Source of the DNA: JAXMAF01 sp046350555
GTDB taxonomy: Bacteria > Planctomycetota > Phycisphaerae > Phycisphaerales > SM1A02
Length of the DNA stretch: 64,000 bases
Direction of reading: 5' to 3'
Assembly: GCA_046350555.1 (NCBI GenBank)
Contig: JAXMAF010000006.1
Location: 124,001-188,000, forward strand
Position 1 is the first letter of the stretch. Each line of letters starts with the position of its first letter. The notes under the pieces are model-generated. The model did not search any database, had not been told where the DNA came from, and saw nothing but the letters and a program-made list of their open reading frames with translations. This document shows positions 54,751-63,331 of this stretch, one piece after another. Made by a program: the position numbers and the translations under genes.

Positions 54751-55716
54751 TCACGCCGCGCACGGACCCCACGCGCCGAGCAGCAGGCCGAGGTCGGCGC
54801 CATCCACGACGCCGTTGCCGTCAAGGTCGCCGACCTGGGCGCCGCCCCACGCGCCGAGCAGGATGCCGAGATCGGCGCCGTCGACCACGCCGTCGGCGTT
54901 GAGATCGAACGGGCACGCCGGCTCGCACGAGTCGGGAACGCCGTTGCCGTTCACGTCCAGGCCGGGCAGCAGGTTCGGAGACCCGAGATCGAGCCCCTGT
55001 CCCGGCGCCAGCGCCGGGATGAAGCCGCTGCCGAAGCCGAAGTTCTGCGCGGGATCCCATGTGTACGGACCGCCGGGATTCGTGCCGAGCACATCGCCGC
55101 CAACCCAGCCGAGGATGGTGCCGTCGCACGCGAAGACTCGGTAGACCGCGTCGGGCGTGAAGCCGAACGGTCCGAAGTCGGCGGGGAATCCGAGCTGCGT
55201 CGCATACGCGAAGTTGTTCGGGCCGTCGTTCTCCACCACGCCCACGGCGTCGACGACCGTGAAGTTCGGCGGCAGGTTGTCGATGATGCCGTCGTTGTTG
55301 GTGTCGAAGTCGAAGTTGATCGCCGGCGCCGTGCCGAAGCCGAGCACGAAGGTGTTGGATCCGTTCTCGATGTTCGGATTGAACGAGAGCACGACGACGG
55401 TGGTCGCCGCGGCCGGGCGCGGCGCGATCACGCCGGTGCCGTCGCGCAGGAGCACGAGGCCGTTGCTTCCCGTGGTGATCGCCCCGAGATCGATGCGCTC
55501 GTCGACGGTGCCGGCGTTGCTGCCGTCGCCATCGATGGTGATGAACCAGAAGCCGGCGAGCGATGCGTTGGCGGGTCCCTGAAGCTCGATCGACTCCTGG
55601 CCGTCGTCGTTGCCCGGCGGATTGCCGAGGATCTCGGTGAGGACGAACTGGGCGTTGGCCGCGGTGCACGCGAACGCGGCCGCGAGCGCGGCGGTGATGA
55701 CGCGAGGGGTGAGCAT
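54751..55716 (-). CDS. Secreted lamin-tail-like domain protein with dockerin-like C-terminus
   Basis: 321 residues. Signal peptide (VITAALAAAFACTAANAQ), then one domain of ~240 residues opening FVLTEILGNPPGNDDGQESI, like lamin-tail (LTD) domains of extracellular bacterial proteins. Later strands include GSNGLVLLRDGTGVIAP and GFTPDAVYRVFACDG. Two dockerin-like repeats end the protein (DLNADGVVDGADLG, DLDGNGVVDGADLG). AGGAG precedes the ATG. The same domain occurs twice in the divergent gene at 56210, so one is derived from the other. Confidence 0.85.
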   Translation of the reverse strand: MLTPRVITAALAAAFACTAANAQFVLTEILGNPPGNDDGQESIELQGPANASLAGFWFITIDGDGSNAGTVDERIDLGAITTGSNGLVLLRDGTGVIAPRPAAATTVVVLSFNPNIENGSNTFVLGFGTAPAINFDFDTNNDGIIDNLPPNFTVVDAVGVVENDGPNNFAYATQLGFPADFGPFGFTPDAVYRVFACDGTILGWVGGDVLGTNPGGPYTWDPAQNFGFGSGFIPALAPGQGLDLGSPNLLPGLDVNGNGVPDSCEPACPFDLNADGVVDGADLGILLGAWGGAQVGDLDGNGVVDGADLGLLLGAWGPCAA

Positions 55717-56209
55717 GTGTGGTCTCCTGTGTGGGTTCCGGGACGGTCCGAGCGGTCCGTCGGAGACGACCACCTTCGCCGCGCTCCGTTGCGAATGGTC
55801 CGGACGTTGCGTTGTCGTTTCGTGAGCCCGGCCGGCACAAGCGACCGGGCAAGCCGGCGCCGCGCGCCAACGGACGCGTGTCCGTCGGGCGGGCCACGCG
55901 CGCGCACCCCAGACACGCACACCCATCCGCCAGGGGCAAGCCAGCCCCGGCATCTTCACAGTCCACCCGCCCTCCACCAGCGTCCCCGACTCCTGATTCC
56001 TGATTCCGAGTTCCTGGTTACTGGTTCCTGGTTACTGGTTTCCGGCTCCCAACTCCCCGCCCCGACTCCCGCCACTTCGCCGACTTCCCCCCTCTCGCCA
56101 ACCTCTTCGCGGAATCCGAGCGCTCCGGCCCTTCCCTCCCGAACCGCGAACGGGGATCCTGCTCGCTCCTGCGGACGGCTGGGAGCCGCCCGAGGAAGGA
56201 GACCAACAC
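55717..56209. other. 493-bp divergent intergenic region with a dispersed repeat
   Basis: Between two paralogous secreted-protein genes. Its middle holds the dispersed CCGGCATCTTC/GTCCCCGACTCC element (55947 and 55982) followed by TTCCTGGTTACTGG repeated twice (56010-56040). The rest shows no gene or recognisable RNA; promoters for both flanking genes should lie here. Confidence 0.55.
55947..56045. repeat. Dispersed CCGGCATCTTC / GTCCCCGACTCC element, copy 2
   Basis: CCGGCATCTTC at 55947, GTCCCCGACTCC at 55982 (35 bp apart, as in copy 1), then TGATTCC twice and TTCCTGGTTACTGG twice. Whole-copy identity outside these anchors is moderate. Confidence 0.6.
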
Positions 56210-59038
56210 ATGCAACGAAACCGACGTCTCGCACCCTTGGCGGGTGCAGCCGGACTGCTTGCCGGCGTCTGCGCCAGCGTGGCCCAGGGCCAGTTCGCGC
56301 TGAGCGAACTCTTCATCAATCCGCCGGGTGCCGATCAGGGCCAGGAAGGGATCGAGATCAGTGGTCCGGCGAGCGCGTCGCTGGCCGGCTACTACCTGCT
56401 CGCCATCGAAGGCGACGGCTCCGGTGCCGGCAGCGTCGATGTCGTCCTGAACCTTGGCTCGTACTCGACCGGCAGCAACGGCCTGCTGCTCATCCGCGAC
56501 GCCGCCACCGTGCTGCTGCCGGCGCCGGCCGCCGCGACAAGCGTCGTCGTCTTCGACTTCAACCCCGACATCGAGAACGGCTCGAACACCTACATCCTCG
56601 GCTTCGGCACGCCGCCGGCGCTCAACGCCGACCTCGACAGCGACAACGACGGCGTGCTCGACGTCGGCGCGCTCAACGGGTTCACCGTCGTCGACGCCTT
56701 CGGCTTCCGCGAGAACGACGCAGGCATCAACGTCTCGTACGCGGGCCAGCTCGGCGGCGTGGACGTCGGTCCGTTCGCCTTCAACCCCGGCGCGTTCTAC
56801 CGCGTGATCGCCTGCGACGGCTCGCTCATCGGCTGGGCGGGTGGCATCGTCACGGGCACGAGCCCCGGCCCCTACGTCTGGAACCCCGCGCAAACCTTCG
56901 GCTGGGGCACGCCGCCGATTCCGGCGCTCGTTCCCGGCCAGACGCTTGACCTGGGCAACATCAACCGCGAGCAGGGCGACGACCTCAACGGCAACGGCAC
57001 GCCCGACTGCAACGAGGCCCCCGACGCCGACGGCGACGGCATTCCCGACGCGACCGACAACTGCCCGTCGGTGGCGAATCCCGGCCAGGAGGACAACGAC
57101 CGCGACGGCCTCGGCGACGCGTGCGATCCGGACGATGACAACGACGGCGTCCCCGACGCGAGCGACAACTGCCCCTTCGTCGCCAACGGCGACCAGGCCA
57201 ACAACGACGGCGACGCGCTCGGCGACGCCTGCGATCCCGACGACGACAACGACGGCGTGCTCGACGAGAACGACAACTGCCCGTTCGTCGCGAACGCGGA
57301 CCAGAGCGACTCCGACGGCAACGGCATCGGCGACGCGTGCGATTCGCCCGTCGACACCGACGGCGACGGCGTGCCGGACTTCATCGACAACTGCCCGCGC
57401 GTCTCGAACCCCGGCCAGGAGGACACCGACGGCGACGGCATCGGCGATGCGTGCGACGCGCTCACCGACACCGACGGCGACGGCGTCGCCGACTCGCGCG
57501 ACAACTGCATCAACACGCCGAATCCCGACCAGGCCGACGCCGACCTCGATGGTGTCGGCGACGCGTGCGACAACTGCGTCAACACCGCCAACCCGAACCA
57601 GCTCGACGGCGACGGCGACGGCGTGGGCGATTCGTGCGACAACTGCCTCGCCATCGCCAACGCCTCGCAGGCCGACGCGGATGGCGACGGCGTCGGTGAC
57701 GCGTGCGAGCCCGACAGCGACGGCGACGGGATCATCGACGACCTCGACAACTGCGACCTCGTCCCGAACGCCGACCAGGCCGACAGCGACGGCGACGGTG
57801 TCGGCGACGTCTGCGACAACGCGCCGGACAACAACGGCGACGGCGTCACGGATGTCGTGATCTTCACCGAGATCCTCCTCAATCCGCCGGGCAACGACGA
57901 CGGACAGGAGTCGATCGAGATCAAGGGCCCGCCGAACACCTCGCTCGACGGCTGGTGGATCATCACCATCGACGGCGACGGGACGAGCGCGGGCACCGTC
58001 GACGAGCGCATCTCGCTCAACGGCGTGACCACGGGCAGCAACGGGCTGGTGCTCGTCCGCGACGGCGCGGGAGTCATCGCGCCGGGCCCCGACGCTGGCA
58101 CCACGATCGTCACGCTCTCGTTCAATCCCAACTTCGAGAACGGCTCGAACACGTTCGTGCTCGCCTATGGGCTCGCCCCGGCGATCAACACGGACATCGA
58201 CGGCGACAACGACGGCATCGCCGACGCCAGCTTCGCCACGCTCACCGTGCTCGACGCGGTCGGCATCCGCGAGAACGACGGCGTCTCGAACTTCAGCTAC
58301 GCGAGCCAGCTCGGATCATTCGGCGACTACGGACCGTTCACGGGATTCACACCCGATGCGCTCTACCGCGTCTTCGCGTGCGACGGCGCGACCGAGCTCG
58401 GCTGGGCCGGTGGCGACGTGACGGGCACGAATCCGGGCGGCCCCTACCTCTGGTCGCCGGGCTTCACGTTCGGCTGGGGCGAGGGCTCGATTCCAGCGCT
58501 CTTCCCCGGACAGGGGCTCGATCTCGGCCGTCCGAACGGACTCCCGGGATTCGACCAGGACGGCGACGGCGTCGCCGACTGCGTGGACAACTGCGTCACC
58601 ACCGCGAACGCCGACCAGGCCGACTCGGACGGCGACGGCGTCGGCGATGCGTGCCAGGACACGGATGGCGACGGCGTGCTCGACGTGGTCGACAACTGCG
58701 TCAACACGCCCAACGCCGACCAGGCCGATGCGGATGGCGATGGAATCGGCGACGCGTGCGAGGCCGACACCGACGGCGACGGCGTGATCGACGACCTCGA
58801 CAACTGCGTCGACGTGGCCAACCCCGGCCAGGAGGACAGCGACGGCAACGGCGTGGGCGACGCCTGCGACACGCCGGCGTGCCTCACCGACCTCAACGGC
58901 GACGGCCAGACCGACGGCGCCGACCTCGGACTGCTCCTCTCGCAGTGGGGCGGAACGGGCAACGCGGATCTCAACAACGACGGCATCGTCGACGGCGCCG
59001 ATCTCGGCACGCTGCTCGCCGGCTGGGGTCCCTGCTGA
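56210..59038 (+). CDS. Secreted protein: two lamin-tail-like domains, thrombospondin type 3 repeats, dockerin-like C-terminus
   Basis: 942 residues. Signal peptide to ~28 (GVCASVAQGQ), first LTD-like domain ~28-265 (FALSELFINPPGADQGQEGI), about eight TSP3 calcium repeats to ~545 (DGDGIPDATDNCP... with NPxQxDxDxDGxGDAC), second LTD-like domain ~548-780 (IFTEILLNPPGNDDGQESI), three or four more TSP3 repeats to ~905, then two dockerin-like repeats (DLNGDGQTDGADLG, DLNNDGIVDGADLG). AAGGAG precedes the ATG. It should bind many calcium ions and be surface-attached or extracellular. A terminator hairpin follows at 59091. Confidence 0.88.
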   Translation: MQRNRRLAPLAGAAGLLAGVCASVAQGQFALSELFINPPGADQGQEGIEISGPASASLAGYYLLAIEGDGSGAGSVDVVLNLGSYSTGSNGLLLIRDAATVLLPAPAAATSVVVFDFNPDIENGSNTYILGFGTPPALNADLDSDNDGVLDVGALNGFTVVDAFGFRENDAGINVSYAGQLGGVDVGPFAFNPGAFYRVIACDGSLIGWAGGIVTGTSPGPYVWNPAQTFGWGTPPIPALVPGQTLDLGNINREQGDDLNGNGTPDCNEAPDADGDGIPDATDNCPSVANPGQEDNDRDGLGDACDPDDDNDGVPDASDNCPFVANGDQANNDGDALGDACDPDDDNDGVLDENDNCPFVANADQSDSDGNGIGDACDSPVDTDGDGVPDFIDNCPRVSNPGQEDTDGDGIGDACDALTDTDGDGVADSRDNCINTPNPDQADADLDGVGDACDNCVNTANPNQLDGDGDGVGDSCDNCLAIANASQADADGDGVGDACEPDSDGDGIIDDLDNCDLVPNADQADSDGDGVGDVCDNAPDNNGDGVTDVVIFTEILLNPPGNDDGQESIEIKGPPNTSLDGWWIITIDGDGTSAGTVDERISLNGVTTGSNGLVLVRDGAGVIAPGPDAGTTIVTLSFNPNFENGSNTFVLAYGLAPAINTDIDGDNDGIADASFATLTVLDAVGIRENDGVSNFSYASQLGSFGDYGPFTGFTPDALYRVFACDGATELGWAGGDVTGTNPGGPYLWSPGFTFGWGEGSIPALFPGQGLDLGRPNGLPGFDQDGDGVADCVDNCVTTANADQADSDGDGVGDACQDTDGDGVLDVVDNCVNTPNADQADADGDGIGDACEADTDGDGVIDDLDNCVDVANPGQEDSDGNGVGDACDTPACLTDLNGDGQTDGADLGLLLSQWGGTGNADLNNDGIVDGADLGTLLAGWGPC

Positions 59039-59090
59039 CCGACGACGCCACGCGCGGACGACACGTTCCGCGCCGCGGAGACACGACACC

Positions 59091-59123
59091 ACGCCCCGCG
59101 CCGACCCCGGCGCGGGGCGTTTT
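59091..59123 (+). terminator. Rho-independent terminator after the TSP3 gene
   Basis: ACGCCCCGCGCC, loop GACCCC, GGCGCGGGGCGT, then TTTCGTT. A 12-bp perfect stem with a short T-run, 52 bp past the stop. Confidence 0.85.
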
Positions 59124-59202
59124 CGTTGGAGCGCTGGCGAACCCGCGACGTTGCCGCCGCGATCCGTGCGTCATACGATCGATGCTGGAGGTGAATACCC
59201 AG

Positions 59203-59445
59203 ATGGCCACCGAAGCGATGCGCGTCGTTTCCTTCAAGCTCCCTTCCGTGCTCGATCGACGATTGTCGGAGCTGGCCCGATCCCGGCGAACGAGCAGGTC
59301 GGCGCTGCTCCGCGAGGCGGTCGAGTCGCTCGCCCGCCCGGCGAAGCGATCCGCCGGCGCCCTCGCGGGCGACCTCGTCGGCTCGGTGCGCGGACCGCGC
59401 GATCTCGCGACGAACCCGAGGCACCTTCGCGGGTACGGGCGGTGA
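59203..59445 (+). CDS. Ribbon-helix-helix antitoxin (VapB/CopG-like)
   Basis: 80 residues. VVSFKLPSVLDRRLSELARS gives the RHH strand and first helix, and RSALLREAVESLA the second helix. It should bind DNA as a dimer and neutralise the PIN toxin encoded next. Start ATG 59203 has GGAGGTG nine bases upstream. The stop overlaps the toxin GTG (GTGA), the usual antitoxin-then-toxin coupling. Confidence 0.85.
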   Translation: MATEAMRVVSFKLPSVLDRRLSELARSRRTSRSALLREAVESLARPAKRSAGALAGDLVGSVRGPRDLATNPRHLRGYGR

Positions 59446-59861
59446 CCCGCCTGGTGGTCGACACCGGACCGCTCGTCGCGTGGCTCAACGCGCGCGAGCG
59501 GCACCATGCGTGGATCCGCGAGCTCCTCGCGGAGGTCGATCCGCCCCTGCTCACCTGTGAAGCGGTGGTTTCCGAGGCGTGCTTCCTGCTGCGCGGGCAG
59601 CAAGACGGCCCCGCCGCCGTCATCGCACTGGTCGAGCGAGGCGTGCTCGATCCGATCTTCCGGCTCGCCGGGGAGGAGGATGCGATCGGCAACCTGATGC
59701 GCAAGTACGCGGCGGTGCCGATGTCCTTCGCCGACGCGTGCCTCGTCCGCATGACCGAGCTCGACCCCAAGGCGACGATCGTCACGCTCGACGCCGACTT
59801 CGCGATCTACCGGCGCCACGGCCGGCAGGTCGTTCCGACGATCATGCCCAGGCGCGGCTGA
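59442..59861 (+). CDS. PIN-domain ribonuclease toxin (VapC-like)
   Basis: 139 residues. The acidic metal-binding residues of PIN domains are present: LVVDTGPLVAW (D7), VVSEACFLL (E), SFADACLVRM (D) and IVTLDADF (D). It is expected to cleave RNA when freed from the antitoxin. It uses a GTG start overlapping the antitoxin stop. It is convergent with the pyruvate kinase gene, 11 bp away. Confidence 0.88.
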   Translation: MTRLVVDTGPLVAWLNARERHHAWIRELLAEVDPPLLTCEAVVSEACFLLRGQQDGPAAVIALVERGVLDPIFRLAGEEDAIGNLMRKYAAVPMSFADACLVRMTELDPKATIVTLDADFAIYRRHGRQVVPTIMPRRG

Positions 59862-59872
59862 GCGCTCCGCGA

Positions 59873-61324
59873 TCACACCTCGACAAGGGCCACGCTGTCC
59901 GTCACCCCCGCCACGCCAAGCGGCTCGCCGAAGACCAGCACCGCGCGATCGCCCGGCTTCGCGAAGCCGCCCCGACGGAGATGCTCCGCGGCCGCGGCCC
60001 GCCACGCGGCGACCGTCGCCGGCGGGTCCAGCCGGGCGGGGAAGACGCCGCGCAGCAGCGTCATGCGCCGCACGGCGCGCTCGTCGCTGCTGAAGGCGAC
60101 GATGGGAATCGCGAAGTCGTTCTGGCTGAGGTAGCGAGCTCCGCCCCCCTGCTGCGACCAGACCACCACGCACGTGGCGCGGTTGTCGCAGGCCATGTAC
60201 CAGACGCCATGGGCGAGCGCCGCGGTGCGGTAGCCCGTCGCCACGAGCTTGGCCGGCGCCGCGTGATGGCCGGCGCCGCGCGCGGAGCGCTCCGCCGCGA
60301 ACCGCTCCGCCTCCGCGGCGATCCGGCGCATGGTCTCCACCGTCAAGACCGGCCACTTCCCCACCGCCGTCTCGCCCGAGAGCATCACCGCGTCGGCGCC
60401 CTGGAGGATCGCGTTGGCGACGTCGGTCGCCTCGGCGCGCGTCGGCATCGGCGCGTCGATCATCGACTGGAGCATCTGCGTGGCGACGATGCACGGCTTG
60501 CCCGCGGCGTGCGCCGCCTCGACCAGCCGGATCTGCACCAGCGGCACCTTCGCGAAGTCCATCTCCACGCCAAGATCTCCGCGCGCCACCATGATCGCGT
60601 CGGACGCCTCGACGATCGGCTCGATCTCCTCGACCGCCTCCGGTCGCTCGATCTTGGCCACGATCGGCAGCCGGACGCCCGTCCCGATCCGCAGCCGCAG
60701 GTCGATGATCTCCCCGGCCGAGCGCACGAAGCTGAGCGCGAGGTAGTCGAGCTCGTGCTCCACCGCCCACGCCACGCACACGAGGTCGCGCTCACTCAGC
60801 GCGGTCGCCGTCACCTGCGATTCCGGCAGGTTGATCCCCTTGCCGGAGGAGATCGTTCCCCCCGTCGTGACCAGGCAGCGCAGCGTCTCTCCGTCGTGCG
60901 CCGCCGCGAGCAGCCGCACGCTGCCGTCGTCGATCAGGACCCGTTCGCCGGGCCGGACATCGTCGACGAGCCGCGCATACGTGCTGGCCAGCCTGAGCGG
61001 GCGCGCAGCGCTCTCGGCGACGAGGTCGCCACGGACGAAGTGGACCTCGTCGCCGACCGCGAGCGAGGCGCCGCCACCGTCGATGCGTCCGACGCGGATC
61101 TTCGGTCCCTGAAGGTCGCCGAGGACGCCGACGACGCGGCCGAGCTTGGCCGAGACGCGCCGGACCCCCGCGAGGCGCTTCGCGTGATCGTCGAGCGATC
61201 CATGGCTGAAGTTCAACCGGAAGACGCCGACGCCGGCCTCGACCAGCTTCTCGATCGTGACGTCATCCGACGACGCCGGGCCAAGCGTGGCGACGATCTT
61301 CGTGAGGATGCGCGCGACGGACAT
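59873..61324 (-). CDS. pyk: Pyruvate kinase
   Basis: 483 residues. TKIVATLGPASSDD at the start, FRLNFSHGSLDDH, LGDLQGPKIRVG, the catalytic IVAKIERPEAVEEI, MVARGDLGVEM and VMLSGETAVGKWP are all present. It makes pyruvate and ATP from phosphoenolpyruvate. The C-terminal allosteric domain is complete (AFSSDERAVRRMTLLRGVFP). No neighbour is obviously linked; a SulP gene lies 59 bp upstream on the same strand. Confidence 0.96.
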   Translation of the reverse strand: MSVARILTKIVATLGPASSDDVTIEKLVEAGVGVFRLNFSHGSLDDHAKRLAGVRRVSAKLGRVVGVLGDLQGPKIRVGRIDGGGASLAVGDEVHFVRGDLVAESAARPLRLASTYARLVDDVRPGERVLIDDGSVRLLAAAHDGETLRCLVTTGGTISSGKGINLPESQVTATALSERDLVCVAWAVEHELDYLALSFVRSAGEIIDLRLRIGTGVRLPIVAKIERPEAVEEIEPIVEASDAIMVARGDLGVEMDFAKVPLVQIRLVEAAHAAGKPCIVATQMLQSMIDAPMPTRAEATDVANAILQGADAVMLSGETAVGKWPVLTVETMRRIAAEAERFAAERSARGAGHHAAPAKLVATGYRTAALAHGVWYMACDNRATCVVVWSQQGGGARYLSQNDFAIPIVAFSSDERAVRRMTLLRGVFPARLDPPATVAAWRAAAAEHLRRGGFAKPGDRAVLVFGEPLGVAGVTDSVALVEV

Positions 61325-61383
61325 GGGCGGAAGCGTACGGCGCAGCGACGATGGGAGCCCGCACGGGTGCGTCCCTTCGACGG

Positions 61384-63183
61384 TCAGTTGGTCTTCTCGG
61401 GAACGTCCGTCGACGCGGGCTCTTGATGCGCGTCCACCGCGTCGGCCACCGAGGTGAACCGGTCGATGCGCCCGATGTGCTCCTCGAGGCCCTCCACGCG
61501 GAGCTTGTCGCGAACGGCCGATCGGGCCTCGACGATCCGAAGCTGCGATCCGAGGGTGGCCAGCTCGCCATGGAGCGACCTCAGCATCTCCGCGCCCGCG
61601 AGATCGACGTGCGGGGCCGCCGAAAGGTCGCAGAGGACGGTGCGCGGCGGCGCGGTGGCGCGAACCCTCGCCAGCACCACGTCGCGCACATGTTCCGCGT
61701 TGAAATAGACGACGCTGGACTCGGGCCGGAAGATCATCATGCTCGGGATGGGCTCGTTGTCGGGGTGGCGATCGATGTCGGAGAACCTGCGGGTGCCCGG
61801 GATGCGGCCGAGGAACGCCACGTGCGGTCGCGAGGCTCGGCGAATCAGCAGCAGCATCGAGATGACCGCGCCGATCAGGACCCCGCGCAGCAATCCGAAC
61901 GTGAGCACACCACCCAATGCCACGAGCGCGATCGTGAACTCCGGTCGATCGGTGCGCCACAGATGCCTTAGGACCGACACCTTGACCAGCCCCAGCACCG
62001 CCATGAGGACGATGGCGGCGAGGACGGGCTGCGGCAGGGTCCGAAGCATGCCCGACAGGAAGAGCGCGACCAGCAGGACGATGATCGCCGCCACGAGACC
62101 CGAGAGCGGCGAGCGCGCACCGGCGCCTTCGTTCACGAGCGACTGCGACATGCCGCCGCTCACCGGCAGTCCCTGTCCAAGCCCCGCCGCCAGGTTCGCG
62201 CCCGCGAGCGCCAGGAACTCCTGATTGGCGTCCAGGTGGCCGCGGTGCTTGGCGGCGAACATCCGCCCGATCGCCGTGGTCTCGACGGCGCCGAGCAGGA
62301 AACTGGCCATCGCGAGCGGCAGGAGATCGTTGAGATCGGCCCACGTCACGGCGGGCAGCCCGAGCGACGGGAGTCCCTGCGGGACCTCGCCGAGCATCTT
62401 CACTCCGCGGGACTCGAGCCCCGCCGCGCTCGCGACGAGGATCCCGCCGACCACCACGACAAGCGCGACCGGCTTGTTCGCGAGGAAGACCTTTCCCACG
62501 ACGAGCAGCGCGAGCGCCGCCAGCCCGACCGTCATCGAGACCGGATTGATCTCGCCGAGATGCGAGACGAGGTGATACGAGCACTGCCAGAAGTCGCCAT
62601 GCGCCGCGCTGACGCCGAGCAGCTTCGGAAGCTGGGTGCTGGCGAGCGTGAGGCCGACACCGAGCTTGAACCCGAGCATCACCGTCTCGGAGACGAAGTT
62701 CACGAGCGACCCTGCGCTGGCGAGCCACGCTCCGAACGCCAGGGCGGCGACCAGGAGCGCGGTGCACGCCGCGAGGGCGCCGAATCGCGAGGCGTCGCCG
62801 CCGGCGAGCGCTCCGAGCGACGTTCCCATCATCAGCGAGATGGTGGAGGTGACGCTGACCGTGGTGTGGCGCGAACCACACAGGAGCCAGAAGACGAGCC
62901 CGGAGAGCATGCACGCGTACAGGCCGGCCTCCGGCGACAGCCGCGCCAGCGACGCATCGCCGATCGCGGCGGGAATCATGTACGCGGCGAGCGTCAGGCC
63001 GGCGATCATGTCGGCGCGGAGCACGCGCCCGTCGCAGCGGCGGAGCCAGTCGAGCGCCGGAAGCCAACGGGAGAGCTTCTTCGGCGCGAGCGGATTCTGG
63101 ATCGGATCGCCGGTCACCTCGCGCCAAACCCTCCAAGTGGCCCGCGCCACGACACGTGGCCCGCGCCTCCACACGCACCGCAT
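61384..63183 (-). CDS. SulP family anion transporter with STAS domain
   Basis: About 599 residues. The membrane part (~60-450) opens ADMIAGLTLAAYMIPAAIGD and has GLYACMLSGLVFWLLCGS and LLGAVETTAIGRMFAAK. The cytoplasmic STAS domain (~465-585) has SSVVYFNAEHVRDVVLARV and LCDLSAAPHVDLAGAEML. It likely exchanges or co-transports sulfate, bicarbonate or similar anions; specificity cannot be read. The start is uncertain: ATG at 63183 has no clear ribosome site, and the conserved part begins ~25 residues in. Confidence 0.92.
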   Translation of the reverse strand: MRCVWRRGPRVVARATWRVWREVTGDPIQNPLAPKKLSRWLPALDWLRRCDGRVLRADMIAGLTLAAYMIPAAIGDASLARLSPEAGLYACMLSGLVFWLLCGSRHTTVSVTSTISLMMGTSLGALAGGDASRFGALAACTALLVAALAFGAWLASAGSLVNFVSETVMLGFKLGVGLTLASTQLPKLLGVSAAHGDFWQCSYHLVSHLGEINPVSMTVGLAALALLVVGKVFLANKPVALVVVVGGILVASAAGLESRGVKMLGEVPQGLPSLGLPAVTWADLNDLLPLAMASFLLGAVETTAIGRMFAAKHRGHLDANQEFLALAGANLAAGLGQGLPVSGGMSQSLVNEGAGARSPLSGLVAAIIVLLVALFLSGMLRTLPQPVLAAIVLMAVLGLVKVSVLRHLWRTDRPEFTIALVALGGVLTFGLLRGVLIGAVISMLLLIRRASRPHVAFLGRIPGTRRFSDIDRHPDNEPIPSMMIFRPESSVVYFNAEHVRDVVLARVRATAPPRTVLCDLSAAPHVDLAGAEMLRSLHGELATLGSQLRIVEARSAVRDKLRVEGLEEHIGRIDRFTSVADAVDAHQEPASTDVPEKTN

Positions 63184-63331
63184 GCGCGACGAGAGCCTAT
63201 CCGGACCCTGCGCTTCCCGCGACGTTGGGCAGGGCGTGCGGCAGCGCCCTTCGGCGTGATCGCGACGATCAGCGGCAACCGCGGCGTGGTCGGCGCCGGT
63301 TCGGCTGCGCAGTCGCGAACGGCGGCGCCGA

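Noticed and set aside
18044..59038. Cellulosome components because of dockerin-like tails
   Set aside because: No cohesin or scaffoldin is visible, and the tails occur on non-enzymatic surface-type proteins; a sorting role fits better.
61325..63178. Long minus-strand open frame extending pyruvate kinase upstream across the SulP gene
   Set aside because: It is the out-of-frame shadow of the SulP gene; pyruvate kinase begins at its own ATG with a normal N-terminus.
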